From an uncultured Oligoflexia bacterium (GTDB taxonomy: Bacteria > Bdellovibrionota > Bacteriovoracia > Bacteriovoracales > Bacteriovoracaceae), in the NCBI GenBank assembly GCA_913058265.1, contig CAJXPQ010000002.1, positions 62,001-126,000 on the forward strand: a DNA stretch of 64,000 nucleotides, given 5' to 3'. The notes below the pieces were generated by a model. It saw nothing but the letters and a program-made list of their open reading frames with translations. It searched no databases and was not told the origin of the DNA. Positions within the stretch are counted from its first letter, which is position 1, and every line of letters begins with the position of its first letter. Both the position numbers and the translations under genes were made by a program. Positions 18,006 to 26,359 of the stretch are shown here, piece after piece.

Positions 18006-18671
18006 ATGAAAAAATTAATCATTATTACTTACATCCTTAGTATCCTATTCAGTCTTACGACGATGGCCCAGGTTAGCTATGGTGATTGCCTGGCTGATCC
18101 TGGTAGTAAGGTCTACTCACAAGATGTTAACTTTACTGCTCCTTATCCAAAGGTTGTGAAGTTTAGTTGTGAGTATAAATGTTTAGGTAGCAAAGGTTAT
18201 GAATCGATTAGGGGGAATCATTCTGTAACTGTAAGAAATATATCTGACGATGCTAAACTTGTGGTTTGTCAGGGAGTAAAGGTTGAAAGGCGAGCCTGGG
18301 GATATGACTTTGCTGGAGTCGATCCTTTTTATAGTTACCAGGGTAGTGCTAAGAGCGTAAAAACTTGGGCATTTACTAGGGTAGATAGAGACAATGCAAG
18401 TGAGAAGGCACTCCTTTTAGAATTAAAAGATATGCTTTATCAGGTGGCCTCTGGCTATTTCGTTGCTGCAGGTTCCGGTACACAATTTAGTTTTTTTAGA
18501 GGTGCGGCAGTGGAGCTTTTAGAAGTTTCTGGGGAACTGCCAAACTCTACTAAAAAACTAGATGAATTGGTAGCAAAGTACCAAGGCTATGTATCAAAGA
18601 CGGGGGATGTCTCAAAGGATAAGCTCGTTAATGATGTATTAAAGTCAGCGGCGAAGTTTAGATTTAGATAA
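18006..18671 (+). CDS. Secreted protein, family not recognised
   Basis: The start chosen at 18006 opens a signal peptide (MKKLIIITYILSILFSLTTM, cleavage near MAQ). The open frame continues upstream to 17967 without a better site. The mature part of about 195 residues contains three Cys in its first half (GDCLADPG, FSCEYKC) plus a VVCQG, suggesting disulfides. The second half is helical. The gene lies 70 bases after mtaB and ends inside a strong shared terminator. No function can be assigned. Confidence 0.7.
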   Translation: MKKLIIITYILSILFSLTTMAQVSYGDCLADPGSKVYSQDVNFTAPYPKVVKFSCEYKCLGSKGYESIRGNHSVTVRNISDDAKLVVCQGVKVERRAWGYDFAGVDPFYSYQGSAKSVKTWAFTRVDRDNASEKALLLELKDMLYQVASGYFVAAGSGTQFSFFRGAAVELLEVSGELPNSTKKLDELVAKYQGYVSKTGDVSKDKLVNDVLKSAAKFRFR

Positions 18672-18700
18672 AAAAAAAGGAGCAAAAGCTCCTTTTTTTT
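18671..18700. terminator. Bidirectional intrinsic terminator
   Basis: AAAAAAAAGGAGC pairs perfectly with GCTCCTTTTTTTT around an AAAA loop. It overlaps the last base of the secreted-protein stop codon and abuts the purA stop codon, so it serves both convergent genes. Confidence 0.95.
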
Positions 18701-19975
18701 TTATTGAAAGTAATTTTTTCTAAAATGGATCTGGCTTCTTTCAGGTCCGTAAGCAAGAATCCCAACAGGAATATCAACAGCATCTTCAATAAGCTTTATA
18801 TAGTCATTAAGCTCAGTGGCATATTCACCGTCTTTTTTAAAGTCTTCTGTGAACGGAGGAATACTTTTATAAAGTGGAGTCGCCTTTGAAAGATCAAGTC
18901 CTGGGTAAGCACAGTCATATTCTTTTCCATCTATCTCGTATGCATAACAAACTTTAAGCTCTTCTAGTCCAGATAGGACATCTACCTTAGTAAGAGCTAG
19001 TGATGTGATAGAACTTGCTTTAACAGCATATTTTAGAATTGGAAGATCTAGCCAGCCACATCTTCTTCTTCTCCCTGTCGTAGCACCAAACTCGTGACCA
19101 ATCTTTTGAATGCGATCACCAATCTCTTCTGCAATTTCTGTTGGCATTGGGCCCTCACCAACTCTTGTTATATAGGCCTTAACAATTCCTAGCTTTTCAT
19201 TTACAACACCACTAGTGACTCCAGCTCCGGTATAAATACCCGCAGCTCCAGTTGAACTCGATGTTACGTATGGATATGATCCGTAATCAATATCAAGTAG
19301 AATTCCTTGAGCTCCCTCAAATAAGACTTTTTTCCCATCTTGAGTTGCTCTATCAATGAGAGAGAAAGTATCGCAAACATACTCTTTAAGAATTTGACCA
19401 TACTCATAGAGTCTAGCAGCTTCATCTTTTGCTGATGGATATTCTGCATTATAAACGTGCTCAAATAGGTAAGCTTTCTCTTCTAAAGCATGTGTCAGTT
19501 TTGTTTCTAGTATGTCTTTATCGAAAAGATCTTTAATTTTTATGGCACGTCTTGCAATTTTATCTTCGTAAGCAGGTCCAATTCCTTTTCCTGTTGTTCC
19601 GATCTTTACCTTTGATTGACCTTCGCGATTAGCATCAAGAATCTTATGGTAAGTAGTAATGACTGTGGCATTAAGTGAGATACGAAGTCTATCTGGAGTG
19701 ACTGTGATATTTTCTTTGACCATTGTTAATTCGGCCATAAAAGCTTCTGGTTCAAAAACAACTCCATGAGCAATAACTGAAATACATTTCTCATGAAGAA
19801 TTCCGGATGGGATTTGGTGAAGAACAATCTTTTTATCACCAACTATAATTGTATGACCGGCGTTATTTCCACCTTGAAAACGAACAACGTAATCTGCATG
19901 TTGTCCTAATAAATCAGTAATTTTTCCTTTACCTTCGTCTCCCCACTGGGCACCAATAATCGCTAAAGTATTCAT
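18701..19975 (-). CDS. purA: Adenylosuccinate synthetase
   Basis: It catalyses GTP-dependent conversion of IMP and aspartate to adenylosuccinate, the first step from IMP to AMP. The N-terminus GAQWGDEGKGK (residues 8-18) is the family GTP-binding loop with catalytic Asp13. VVRFQGGNNAGHT supplies the catalytic His, and the GTTGKGIGPAYEDK and GRRRRCGWLD segments are diagnostic. The length of 424 residues is normal. The start has a clear AGGAG. It is a stand-alone gene here, ending at a shared terminator. Confidence 0.98.
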   Translation of the reverse strand: MNTLAIIGAQWGDEGKGKITDLLGQHADYVVRFQGGNNAGHTIIVGDKKIVLHQIPSGILHEKCISVIAHGVVFEPEAFMAELTMVKENITVTPDRLRISLNATVITTYHKILDANREGQSKVKIGTTGKGIGPAYEDKIARRAIKIKDLFDKDILETKLTHALEEKAYLFEHVYNAEYPSAKDEAARLYEYGQILKEYVCDTFSLIDRATQDGKKVLFEGAQGILLDIDYGSYPYVTSSSTGAAGIYTGAGVTSGVVNEKLGIVKAYITRVGEGPMPTEIAEEIGDRIQKIGHEFGATTGRRRRCGWLDLPILKYAVKASSITSLALTKVDVLSGLEELKVCYAYEIDGKEYDCAYPGLDLSKATPLYKSIPPFTEDFKKDGEYATELNDYIKLIEDAVDIPVGILAYGPERSQIHFRKNYFQ

Positions 19976-20137
19976 GTTCTGTATCTCCTAGAATGTCTCC
20001 AAACATTTGAACCTTACAGGCAAATACAATGAATTAAAATCAAAAAAAACAATAGCTTAAAAGAAAAATATTATGCTGAATATGCTTTGTCAGAAGCTCT
20101 GGATTATGTTAGTTTAATAGAAATCCCAAGTATCGAT

Positions 20138-20695
20138 TCAGTCTTTTTTTACTTTTTCTAGCAGCTTTATACGTAGATCAAGAGCGCTTATCTTTTTGTC
20201 ATATTTAGAATTATTCTTATAAAGAACGATAAGATCTTGCTCGATTCTTTTTTCAAAGTTTGAGAATGTTGTCGAGAGGTGGTCATTATTTTTAAGCTCC
20301 ATCATGAGGTTTTCATTTTTGAGGATGAAACGTCTTAGGTGGGTGAAGGCCCTGATTATAAAGATGCCCATATCTGTGGACCTTTGAGATTTTAGGATGA
20401 ATGATAAAGCGAAACATCCTGGCTCTGTAAAAGCATAGGGACGATTTCTTTTAACGTAATTATCGATACTTGTGTTACCTATGGTCACAGATTGTGACCA
20501 TAGGGTATCTAACTCATCGGAATTTAGTTGAAACATAAAATCATCTGGGAAACGTTTAATATTTCTTTTAACCGCTTGATTCAGAGCTTTGAGTTCAACC
20601 CCATATAGTTTAGCTAAGTCACGATCGAGCATGACTTTTTGATCTCGAATGATGTGAATATTGTTGGTAATTGTAGTGAGGTTCCTATCGTTCAT
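20138..20695 (-). CDS. ORF6N-domain DNA-binding protein
   Basis: The first 100 residues are a classic ORF6N domain: IHIIRDQKVMLDRDLAKLYG, then KALNQAVKRNIKRFPDDFMF, then YAFTEPGCFALSFIL. ORF6N proteins are related to phage KilA-N and antirepressor proteins, and stand-alone copies occur in accessory regions. The C-terminal 70 residues are a charged coiled coil. The protein has 185 residues and an AAGGAG site. No phage structural or integrase genes lie nearby, so it is probably a domesticated or leftover regulator. Target DNA unknown. Confidence 0.88.
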   Translation of the reverse strand: MNDRNLTTITNNIHIIRDQKVMLDRDLAKLYGVELKALNQAVKRNIKRFPDDFMFQLNSDELDTLWSQSVTIGNTSIDNYVKRNRPYAFTEPGCFALSFILKSQRSTDMGIFIIRAFTHLRRFILKNENLMMELKNNDHLSTTFSNFEKRIEQDLIVLYKNNSKYDKKISALDLRIKLLEKVKKD

Positions 20696-20774
20696 TTACG
20701 CACTCCTTTTTAGAAGTCATAGATGTCTTATTTACAAATGAGTATTGATTAAAAATTTTAAGGACTTATTTTTC

Positions 20775-20804
20775 AAAAAAGAAAGGCCCTCTTTTCAGAG
20801 GACC
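20775..20804 (-). terminator. Intrinsic terminator after the orphan gene
   Basis: On the minus strand GGTCCTCT and AGAGGGCC form 8 pairs (one wobble) capped by a GAAA tetraloop, then TTTCTTTTTT. It separates the 114-residue gene from the ORF6N gene. Confidence 0.85.
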
Positions 20805-20820
20805 AGTTCTGGGAGAAAAT

Positions 20821-21165
20821 TTAGGCAATCGATCTCAATTCAAAATTACTTTGAAGAGAGTCAAGAGTTGATTGGAATTCGGATAGGGTGGGGAGCTCAC
20901 CAAAGTGAGTATTCTCAAAAGTATTCATGGCAATGAAATCATAAACTTCAATTTCAGTAGAAGCCTCTCGCTCTTTTTGAAAGCATCTCCAATTTGTTTT
21001 TCCTGATTTTTGAAAGTTCTCGAGTACACTTTTAACAAGTTCTTCTCTTGTTTTAACTCCAACTCCTACCATTCTTCCGGCGGAATTAAGTTCAAGGTAC
21101 CAAACCTTGTAGGCGTTTTTTTTCTCGGGATGCTTGTTAGGTTCTACACATACAGCTAAATACAT
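20821..21165 (-). CDS. Small cytosolic protein, not recognised
   Basis: A very strong AAGGAGG site lies 4 bases before the ATG of this 114-residue protein. There is no signal or membrane segment. It shows an alpha/beta pattern: a YLAVCVEP strand, a VWYLELNSAGRMVG hairpin, a KTREELVKSVLENFQKS helix, and an acidic helical C-terminus. It is an independent unit with its own terminator. The neighbouring ORF6N gene suggests an accessory island. No family was recognised and no function is proposed. Confidence 0.7.
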   Translation of the reverse strand: MYLAVCVEPNKHPEKKNAYKVWYLELNSAGRMVGVGVKTREELVKSVLENFQKSGKTNWRCFQKEREASTEIEVYDFIAMNTFENTHFGELPTLSEFQSTLDSLQSNFELRSIA

Positions 21166-21503
21166 ATATTCCTCCTTGTGTGTGGTCTTTAGGATTCCTT
21201 CCTAAAAAATATGTCGCTTACTGCTATTTAAATGGGCCTATTGTCCTTCCTAGACGTTATTTACGGCCTATTGCTCGCTTCCTGCACAGTCATCATATCC
21301 ACGTGCCCCTACGGATGCACGTTAAATCTACTAACACTTACTGGCCTCGAATTGAGAACATGTAAGAACTAAAAAGCTCAGTTTGACCCCAATTTTATGC
21401 GTGTTGAGCAAAGTCATTGAATTCTCTATGGGCGCTCTGAGTCGTTGTTCCGGTGCTAATTGCACCAGTTTAGGCCTATTCGATGAATCAATACTAATTT
21501 ACA
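21166..21503. other. 0.34 kb interval without a supported gene
   Basis: A 61-codon open frame on the + strand at 21180-21365 has no ribosome binding site and a low-complexity, His/Arg/Tyr-rich product, so I do not call it. A TTTAGGA-TTCCT-TCCTAAA hairpin at 21188-21206 lies in the upstream region of the 114-residue gene and could be its operator. A short GGTGC-TAATT-GCACC hairpin lies near 21455. The interval looks like the join between the accessory island and murJ. Confidence 0.4.
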
Positions 21504-23105
21504 ATGTTAAAAGAAGTTCTTAACCTGTTGAAGAGGTATAATTTGGGGCAAAATTTAATAGTTTTTCTTTCATCTTTAAAGATGGCAATAGCGACATTTT
21601 TTAGTCGAATCTTAGGACTTGTTCGTGAGCAGTTCATTGCTTACTTATTTGGAGCATCTGGATTTACGGATGCATTCTTAATTGCTTATCGTATTCCAAA
21701 TCTTTTACGTGATCTCTTTGCAGAAGGGGCATTCTCATCTGCATTTGTTCCTACCTTTGTCGCTGCTAATAATGTAAGCCAAGAGACGGCCAGAAAACTT
21801 TTATGGGCACTCTTTATTTTATTGGGAAGTATTACTTTATTTTTTACGGGACTCATTTTTATCTTTACACCCGAGCTCATTAATCTCTTTGCTCCAACAT
21901 TTATTGAAGTGCCAGAGAAGTATGAGATGACAGTATTGCTGACGCGAATTATGTCACCGTTTCTTTTCTTTGTTTCTATCGCAGCTCTTTTTATGGGAGT
22001 CTTAAATTCCTTGAAGATATTTTTTGTTCCAGCTTTTGCTCCGGCCTTTTTTAATATCACGATGATTTTATCCATGTTGATCTTCCCAAGTTATTTAATT
22101 AGTGAAGGATTAAATCCTATTTTATCTTTAGGAGTAGGTGTCTTTATTGGTGGACTTGTTCAGGCCTTTGTTCAGTTTCCTCTCATTATAAAAAATGGAT
22201 ATGGCCCCGTATGGCCGGGTAAACTTTTTTCAAAAGAAACAAAGAAGGTTATGACCTTACTTGGTCCTGGCCTTATTGGTTTTGCAGCGACTCAAATAAA
22301 CTTAGTGGTTACAACAATTATTGCTTCTTCAACTATTGTAGGTGCAGTGTCATGGCTAAGTTTTGCTTTTAGACTCTTTCAGTTACCAGTAGGAATTCTA
22401 AGTGTCTCAATTGGAAATTCTAATCTTATACATTTTAGTCGTGCCTGGAAGGCGGGAAAGGAAGAAGAGGCGAAAGGTTACCTTGAAGGCAGTTATTTTT
22501 TAAGCTTCATGTTAGTGATACCGGCGATGGTGGCACTGTATGTCTGCGCAGATGAAATGGTTAATGTTATTTTTGAGCGAGGTATGTTTACTAGTGAGTC
22601 AACGGTTATGACTGCAAAGGCATTAAAGTGGTATGCACTTGGTCTTCCTTTTTACTCTATCTATAAAATTTTTGTTCCTACTTTTTATTCTATTGATCGT
22701 CAGAAGATCCCCGTGATTTGCTCCATCCTAGGAATCATTTTTAATATAGTCTTTTGTTTATTACTTACACCGATTTATGGCTTTGAAATATTAGCGCTTG
22801 GAACCACTCTTTCCATTTTCTTAAATGCGACTATTCAGGGCATTATTTTGAGATCGGATCTTTCAATGAGAGTTAGTAGCTTTTTGAATGTGCGAATCTT
22901 TAAGCTTATTCTTAGTGGAGGAATTACCGCCTGGCTTGGGCTGACAATTAAAGCTCACGTGGATTTCCTAAGTATGGATCTCTTGTTTCGATGCGCCTAT
23001 TTGGGTGCTTATCTGGCGGGTATAGCATTTATTTACTTCACTCTCTGCGTTATCCTTGGTGAGAGGGCGTTAGTTAAGAAGGCTTTTGCCAGGTTTACGC
23101 GCTGA
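21504..23105 (+). CDS. murJ: Lipid II flippase MurJ
   Basis: This is a polytopic inner-membrane protein of 533 residues with about 14 hydrophobic segments. It moves lipid II across the membrane for peptidoglycan synthesis. The N-terminal signature TFFSRILGLVREQFIAYLFG, then TDAFLIAYRIPNLLRDLFAE and GAFSSAFVPTF, is diagnostic. The start could instead be ATG 21582, 26 codons inside; neither start has a clear site. It stands alone. Any accessory gain next to it has left the gene intact. Confidence 0.96.
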   Translation: MLKEVLNLLKRYNLGQNLIVFLSSLKMAIATFFSRILGLVREQFIAYLFGASGFTDAFLIAYRIPNLLRDLFAEGAFSSAFVPTFVAANNVSQETARKLLWALFILLGSITLFFTGLIFIFTPELINLFAPTFIEVPEKYEMTVLLTRIMSPFLFFVSIAALFMGVLNSLKIFFVPAFAPAFFNITMILSMLIFPSYLISEGLNPILSLGVGVFIGGLVQAFVQFPLIIKNGYGPVWPGKLFSKETKKVMTLLGPGLIGFAATQINLVVTTIIASSTIVGAVSWLSFAFRLFQLPVGILSVSIGNSNLIHFSRAWKAGKEEEAKGYLEGSYFLSFMLVIPAMVALYVCADEMVNVIFERGMFTSESTVMTAKALKWYALGLPFYSIYKIFVPTFYSIDRQKIPVICSILGIIFNIVFCLLLTPIYGFEILALGTTLSIFLNATIQGIILRSDLSMRVSSFLNVRIFKLILSGGITAWLGLTIKAHVDFLSMDLLFRCAYLGAYLAGIAFIYFTLCVILGERALVKKAFARFTR

Positions 23106-23206
23106 AAATAAGTATTCATTAAAATTTAACAAAAATTACTTGAGCTATTGATTTTTTCTGGGGTATGCTAGGCTCCTATCTATTATATATAATGAAAGGA
23201 CTAAAT

Positions 23207-23680
23207 ATGAGAACTGATTTTAACACACTAATTTCTCTGGCCACCCATACAATAAACCACCTTAAGCAAGATGATATTATCGATTATGCTGTTGAAAAAA
23301 GAGCTGATCTAATTGATGCACTAGCAACTGAGCTTGGTGTTAGCTTTTCTACTGATGAAGATATCAGAGATCAGGCGGTAGAAGAAGTAGAAGATAAGTT
23401 TGGATTAGATGAAGTTTCAGAAGATATTACAGAAACTGAAATGTTTAATCACGCTAGAAAAGAAATAATTAAATCATTCCAAGGTGAGAACCTTGGTGGA
23501 CTATATATGGTTGAATCACTTCACAACGTTGCAAAGAGAGTGAAGAACTTTCTTTTAAACTGTGATCTTGTTGAAGATGTTTTCAGTACAGATGAAGAAC
23601 TTATTGAGTTTCTAGTTCGTGAGATGAAAAAGTACAATCCAAAAAATGACAGAAGCCTTGAGCAACACGGATTCCAATAA
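23207..23680 (+). CDS. DUF507-like protein
   Basis: The product is a 157-residue acidic cytosolic protein. The start at 23207 has GAAAGGA upstream; the frame is open to 23165 without a site. The pattern of an N-terminal helix, then the KRADLIDALATELG segment and an alternating acidic middle, then a C-terminal YNPKNDRSLEQHG, resembles DUF507 proteins seen in other delta-type bacteria. The function is unknown. TTGAGC (23140) and TATGCT (23164) at 18-base spacing are a weak promoter candidate. A strong terminator follows. Confidence 0.6.
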   Translation: MRTDFNTLISLATHTINHLKQDDIIDYAVEKRADLIDALATELGVSFSTDEDIRDQAVEEVEDKFGLDEVSEDITETEMFNHARKEIIKSFQGENLGGLYMVESLHNVAKRVKNFLLNCDLVEDVFSTDEELIEFLVREMKKYNPKNDRSLEQHGFQ

Positions 23681-23710
23681 ATAATATTTATTAAATAATT
23701 ATAACTAGTT

Positions 23711-23737
23711 AAGGAGGCTTTAGCCTCCTTTTTTTTG
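23711..23737 (+). terminator. Intrinsic terminator
   Basis: AAGGAGGCT pairs with AGCCTCCTT around a very short loop (tip of the stem opens to give CTTTAG), followed by a run of T. It ends the DUF507-like transcript. Confidence 0.9.
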
Positions 23738-23867
23738 TTATTTCAATATCTTACCTAAAAACATTAAAGGTTTAACTCAATTACTCCGATGAAGGATTGC
23801 AAAGAAAAATCTGGCCCAATATTTAGTTTATTGGGTGGATAAAACTGAACTTAATATAGGTGTAATT

Positions 23868-25808
23868 ATGTTTAAGGGAATTAAAAAATTAACACTCTCA
23901 CTTCTTACTATAGGATTTGTGATCACTCCTGCTTATGAAGCACAGGCCGACTCCGACTTTGTTGGTGAAACCTTAGCTCAATGTAGAAGAGATGGGGGAG
24001 ATGTTAAGAAAGAACAAGTTGGTGATGTAGAAGAAGTAACTATTTCTGATACTGAAAAGAAAATTAAAACTTGTTATAAGGTTCTCTGTTATAGAGCAAC
24101 TGCAAATATCAGTGCAATCGATTTTGATAGTATAGATGATTTCTATGAGCAAATAACTGAAGCTGGTGCAGCAGTTATCGCCTTTGAACCTAAGGTTTGT
24201 AAGGAAGATACTGTCACTATTCAGTTGGGCCGAATCGGCGGACTTGATGATGTTCAAACTGACGGCGACGGCGATCTAGATGGTGGTGTCTCTGTAAGAT
24301 GGGACGGAGAAACTTATAATTGTGATGACACAAGTAATGCCATTGTTTGTTTAAGAAGAAATGGTATTGATATCGATTTTGACTATACTCTTGCATCAGG
24401 TGGAAGAGACGGTAGTGGTAGAAGAATTTATACTGTTAACCGTGGCGGTGGAAAAGTCGGCGGTGATGGTAGCATTAACGGTGGCGGTAACAGAGGCGGC
24501 GGTGTCGATATCTCTGTTGGCGGTGATATTGATTTAGATACTGATGGACGAGGAAACACAGGTTTCTACCGTTATTCATATAATGGTCGTGATCTTAGGT
24601 GTATGGTGGGACAAAGTGTTTCAGCTTGTCTAAAGGATCATGGTTATAGTGTTAATGGTGACTGGGATCGTGATAATTGTGTTCACTGTGGATATAGAAG
24701 TTATAGCTCACGTAGTAGTGGCGGATTCGGATCCGGCGATAGCTGGTCTGGAGTAATAAGTGCAACGGCAGAGCTAGCGGGAGCAATCCTTCCACCAGTT
24801 ATGGCGTATAAGGGGCAAAAGGCGTGGGCCAATGCTTACCTTGGATCAAATACTGCATGGGCCGGAGCAGCAGCTACAGGGTTTGAGCAATGTCAGATTA
24901 TGCAAACAGGTTATGTCGATGCGACATACAATCATATTACAGCAAATGAATTACCAGATAGAGAAGTCATGCCACCAGAATGTAATGGCTACCAATTAAA
25001 CGGATTTGCAGGAATGCAAGGCGGAGGTTGGGGGCAAAACGGCTATGGCGGCGGTGGTAACTCTTTTCTTGGAGCAGGTTATACGTCTCCATTTATGCAG
25101 GGCTTTCAAGGTCCTTATATTAACCAAGGTTATAATGCAGGAATTAATGTTACAGGTGGTGGAATCAACCCACTACTCGGCCTAGGACTTGGATTACTTG
25201 GCGGCGGTGGAGCTCAGTTTAACCTTGGACTTAATGCAGGTGGGGCCGTCAGCCCTTACGGCCAATTTGGAAGTCAATATGGACAGTTTGGAAATCAGTT
25301 CGGCGGACAGTTTGGAATTGGAAATCAGTTCGGAGGACAGTTTGGAAATCAGTTCGGCGGACAATTCGGTATCAATGCAGGTATAAATCCCTCTTGGCAA
25401 TACAATGCAGGTCCTTATGGAAACTCACAGTATAACCCATATTCTTATGCGGGTGGACAGGGTATGGTACCTCCATATAATCCATATGCTGGTTCATACT
25501 TTAATGCTACTGGTGGAGCAGGAAGTCAATTTGGTAACAATCAATTTGGTAATAATCAATTTGGTAACAATCAATTTGGTAACAACAGTGTGAATGGTCA
25601 AGGCTGGTGGCAGGCCCAACAGAGCTTACAACAAAACCAGCAGGCAGCATCAGTTGGATCACAATATCAGCAGCTAGCTCTACAAAATCAAGCGTATAAT
25701 GCAAATCGTAATATGTATTACGGATCTCAGGCTTATGGTGGCGCACCTTATGCCCCAGGGAATTTGGGTGGATCACTACAGTTTGGTTATAATTTGGGTT
25801 GGCAATAA
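23868..25808 (+). CDS. Secreted Gly/Asn/Gln-repeat protein
   Basis: The start chosen at 23868 has an AGG site and opens a signal peptide (MFKGIKKLTLSLLTIGFVIT, cleavage after EAQA). The mature chain of about 620 residues has a Cys-containing N-terminal half, with paired segments of the form Y-N-C-D-D/LRCMVG that look like two related small domains. A Gly-rich linker and a long low-complexity C-terminal half follow. The latter contains QFGNQFGG and QFGNN repeats. Such sequences are typical of surface filaments, matrix or slime proteins. No family was recognised. It is monocistronic with its own terminator. Confidence 0.78.
   Translation: MFKGIKKLTLSLLTIGFVITPAYEAQADSDFVGETLAQCRRDGGDVKKEQVGDVEEVTISDTEKKIKTCYKVLCYRATANISAIDFDSIDDFYEQITEAGAAVIAFEPKVCKEDTVTIQLGRIGGLDDVQTDGDGDLDGGVSVRWDGETYNCDDTSNAIVCLRRNGIDIDFDYTLASGGRDGSGRRIYTVNRGGGKVGGDGSINGGGNRGGGVDISVGGDIDLDTDGRGNTGFYRYSYNGRDLRCMVGQSVSACLKDHGYSVNGDWDRDNCVHCGYRSYSSRSSGGFGSGDSWSGVISATAELAGAILPPVMAYKGQKAWANAYLGSNTAWAGAAATGFEQCQIMQTGYVDATYNHITANELPDREVMPPECNGYQLNGFAGMQGGGWGQNGYGGGGNSFLGAGYTSPFMQGFQGPYINQGYNAGINVTGGGINPLLGLGLGLLGGGGAQFNLGLNAGGAVSPYGQFGSQYGQFGNQFGGQFGIGNQFGGQFGNQFGGQFGINAGINPSWQYNAGPYGNSQYNPYSYAGGQGMVPPYNPYAGSYFNATGGAGSQFGNNQFGNNQFGNNQFGNNSVNGQGWWQAQQSLQQNQQAASVGSQYQQLALQNQAYNANRNMYYGSQAYGGAPYAPGNLGGSLQFGYNLGWQ
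25263..25370 (+). repeat. Imperfect QFG-type coding repeat
   Basis: Units of about 24 bases encoding Q-F-G-N-Q-F-G-G recur with small changes. The close DNA-level match of the units points to recent slippage or unequal exchange. Confidence 0.85.
25527..25586 (+). repeat. Four tandem 15-bp repeats (QFGNN)
   Basis: Four consecutive 15-base units, CAATTTGGTAACAAT with single changes in units 2 and 4, encode Q-F-G-N-N four times. Near identity makes this a likely site of copy-number variation. Confidence 0.95.
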
Positions 25809-25833
25809 CAATAAATAAGAAAACAAATAGACG

Positions 25834-25865
25834 AAAAAAAAGGAAGCTTAAAGCTTCCTTTTTTT
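25834..25865. terminator. Bidirectional intrinsic terminator
   Basis: An A8 run, GGAAGCT, a 3-base loop, AGCTTCC and a T run form a symmetric hairpin between the convergent repeat-protein gene and the zinc-ribbon gene. Confidence 0.93.
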
Positions 25866-25866
25866 A

Positions 25867-26277
25867 TTATTTACCGTGAACTAGTAGTTTTACTTCGTGT
25901 TGAAAGAGAACTTCAATTTTGTCATCAATCAGAGTTTGAACAATTCCTGGCCCAAATTTCTTGTGATCAATCATATCTCCAACTATAAACGTAGACTTTA
26001 TAGAGTATGAAATAGCTTGTCCGCTTGCTTTGCCGATTAATGTCGTCCAAAGTTCACCAACAGAAACAGATCTTTTGCTCTTTCTAGTTGAAGCTGTTTT
26101 AACTTTCTTTGTTTTTGATGCAGGGTCTTTATACATATGTGTCGCGTCACAAGTATTACACTGAACTTTCCCAAGAGTGTTTGCATCCTTCATAGATACG
26201 ATAATGTGCCCTAGAGAGAGCTTACACTTACCACAGTAAGAGAGTACTTCTTTTCCAGCTGAAAATGATTCTGACAT
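25867..26277 (-). CDS. Zinc-ribbon protein with CarD/Tudor-like C-terminal segment
   Basis: The 136-residue protein has an N-terminal four-Cys zinc ribbon (CGKC at 15-18 and CNTC at 40-43), a basic linker (KTKKVKTASTRKSKR), and a C-terminal segment of the form VGDMIDHKKFGPGIVQTL. The G-D-x-(V/I)-x-H-x-x-F-G-x-G pattern is shared with small beta-barrel modules of CarD and the UvrD/PcrA C-terminus that bind RNA polymerase. A transcription- or nucleic-acid-linked role is an inference. It lies divergently upstream of uvrC. Confidence 0.72.
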   Translation of the reverse strand: MSESFSAGKEVLSYCGKCKLSLGHIIVSMKDANTLGKVQCNTCDATHMYKDPASKTKKVKTASTRKSKRSVSVGELWTTLIGKASGQAISYSIKSTFIVGDMIDHKKFGPGIVQTLIDDKIEVLFQHEVKLLVHGK

Positions 26278-26359
26278 TGTATTCCTTTATTTATTTTTTT
26301 AATCACAATATTTTGCGATATACTGAGGCTGATTAGGACAAAAGACATGAGGATCATTT

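Noticed and set aside
20007-20160. A + strand open frame of about 50 codons starting at TTG upstream of purA
   Set aside because: Protein-like text is present in part, but there is no ribosome binding site, and it overlaps the purA leader and the end of the ORF6N gene.
21180-21365. 61-codon + strand open frame
   Set aside because: No site, unusual His/Arg/Tyr composition and no similarity I recognise; probably chance.
25263-25586. CRISPR-like spaced repeats
   Set aside because: Units are directly adjacent, in frame and coding; there are no unique spacers and no cas genes nearby.
25189-25776. Several short open frames in other frames and on the minus strand over the QFG repeats
   Set aside because: They follow the repeat period, lack starts with sites and overlap a well-supported gene.
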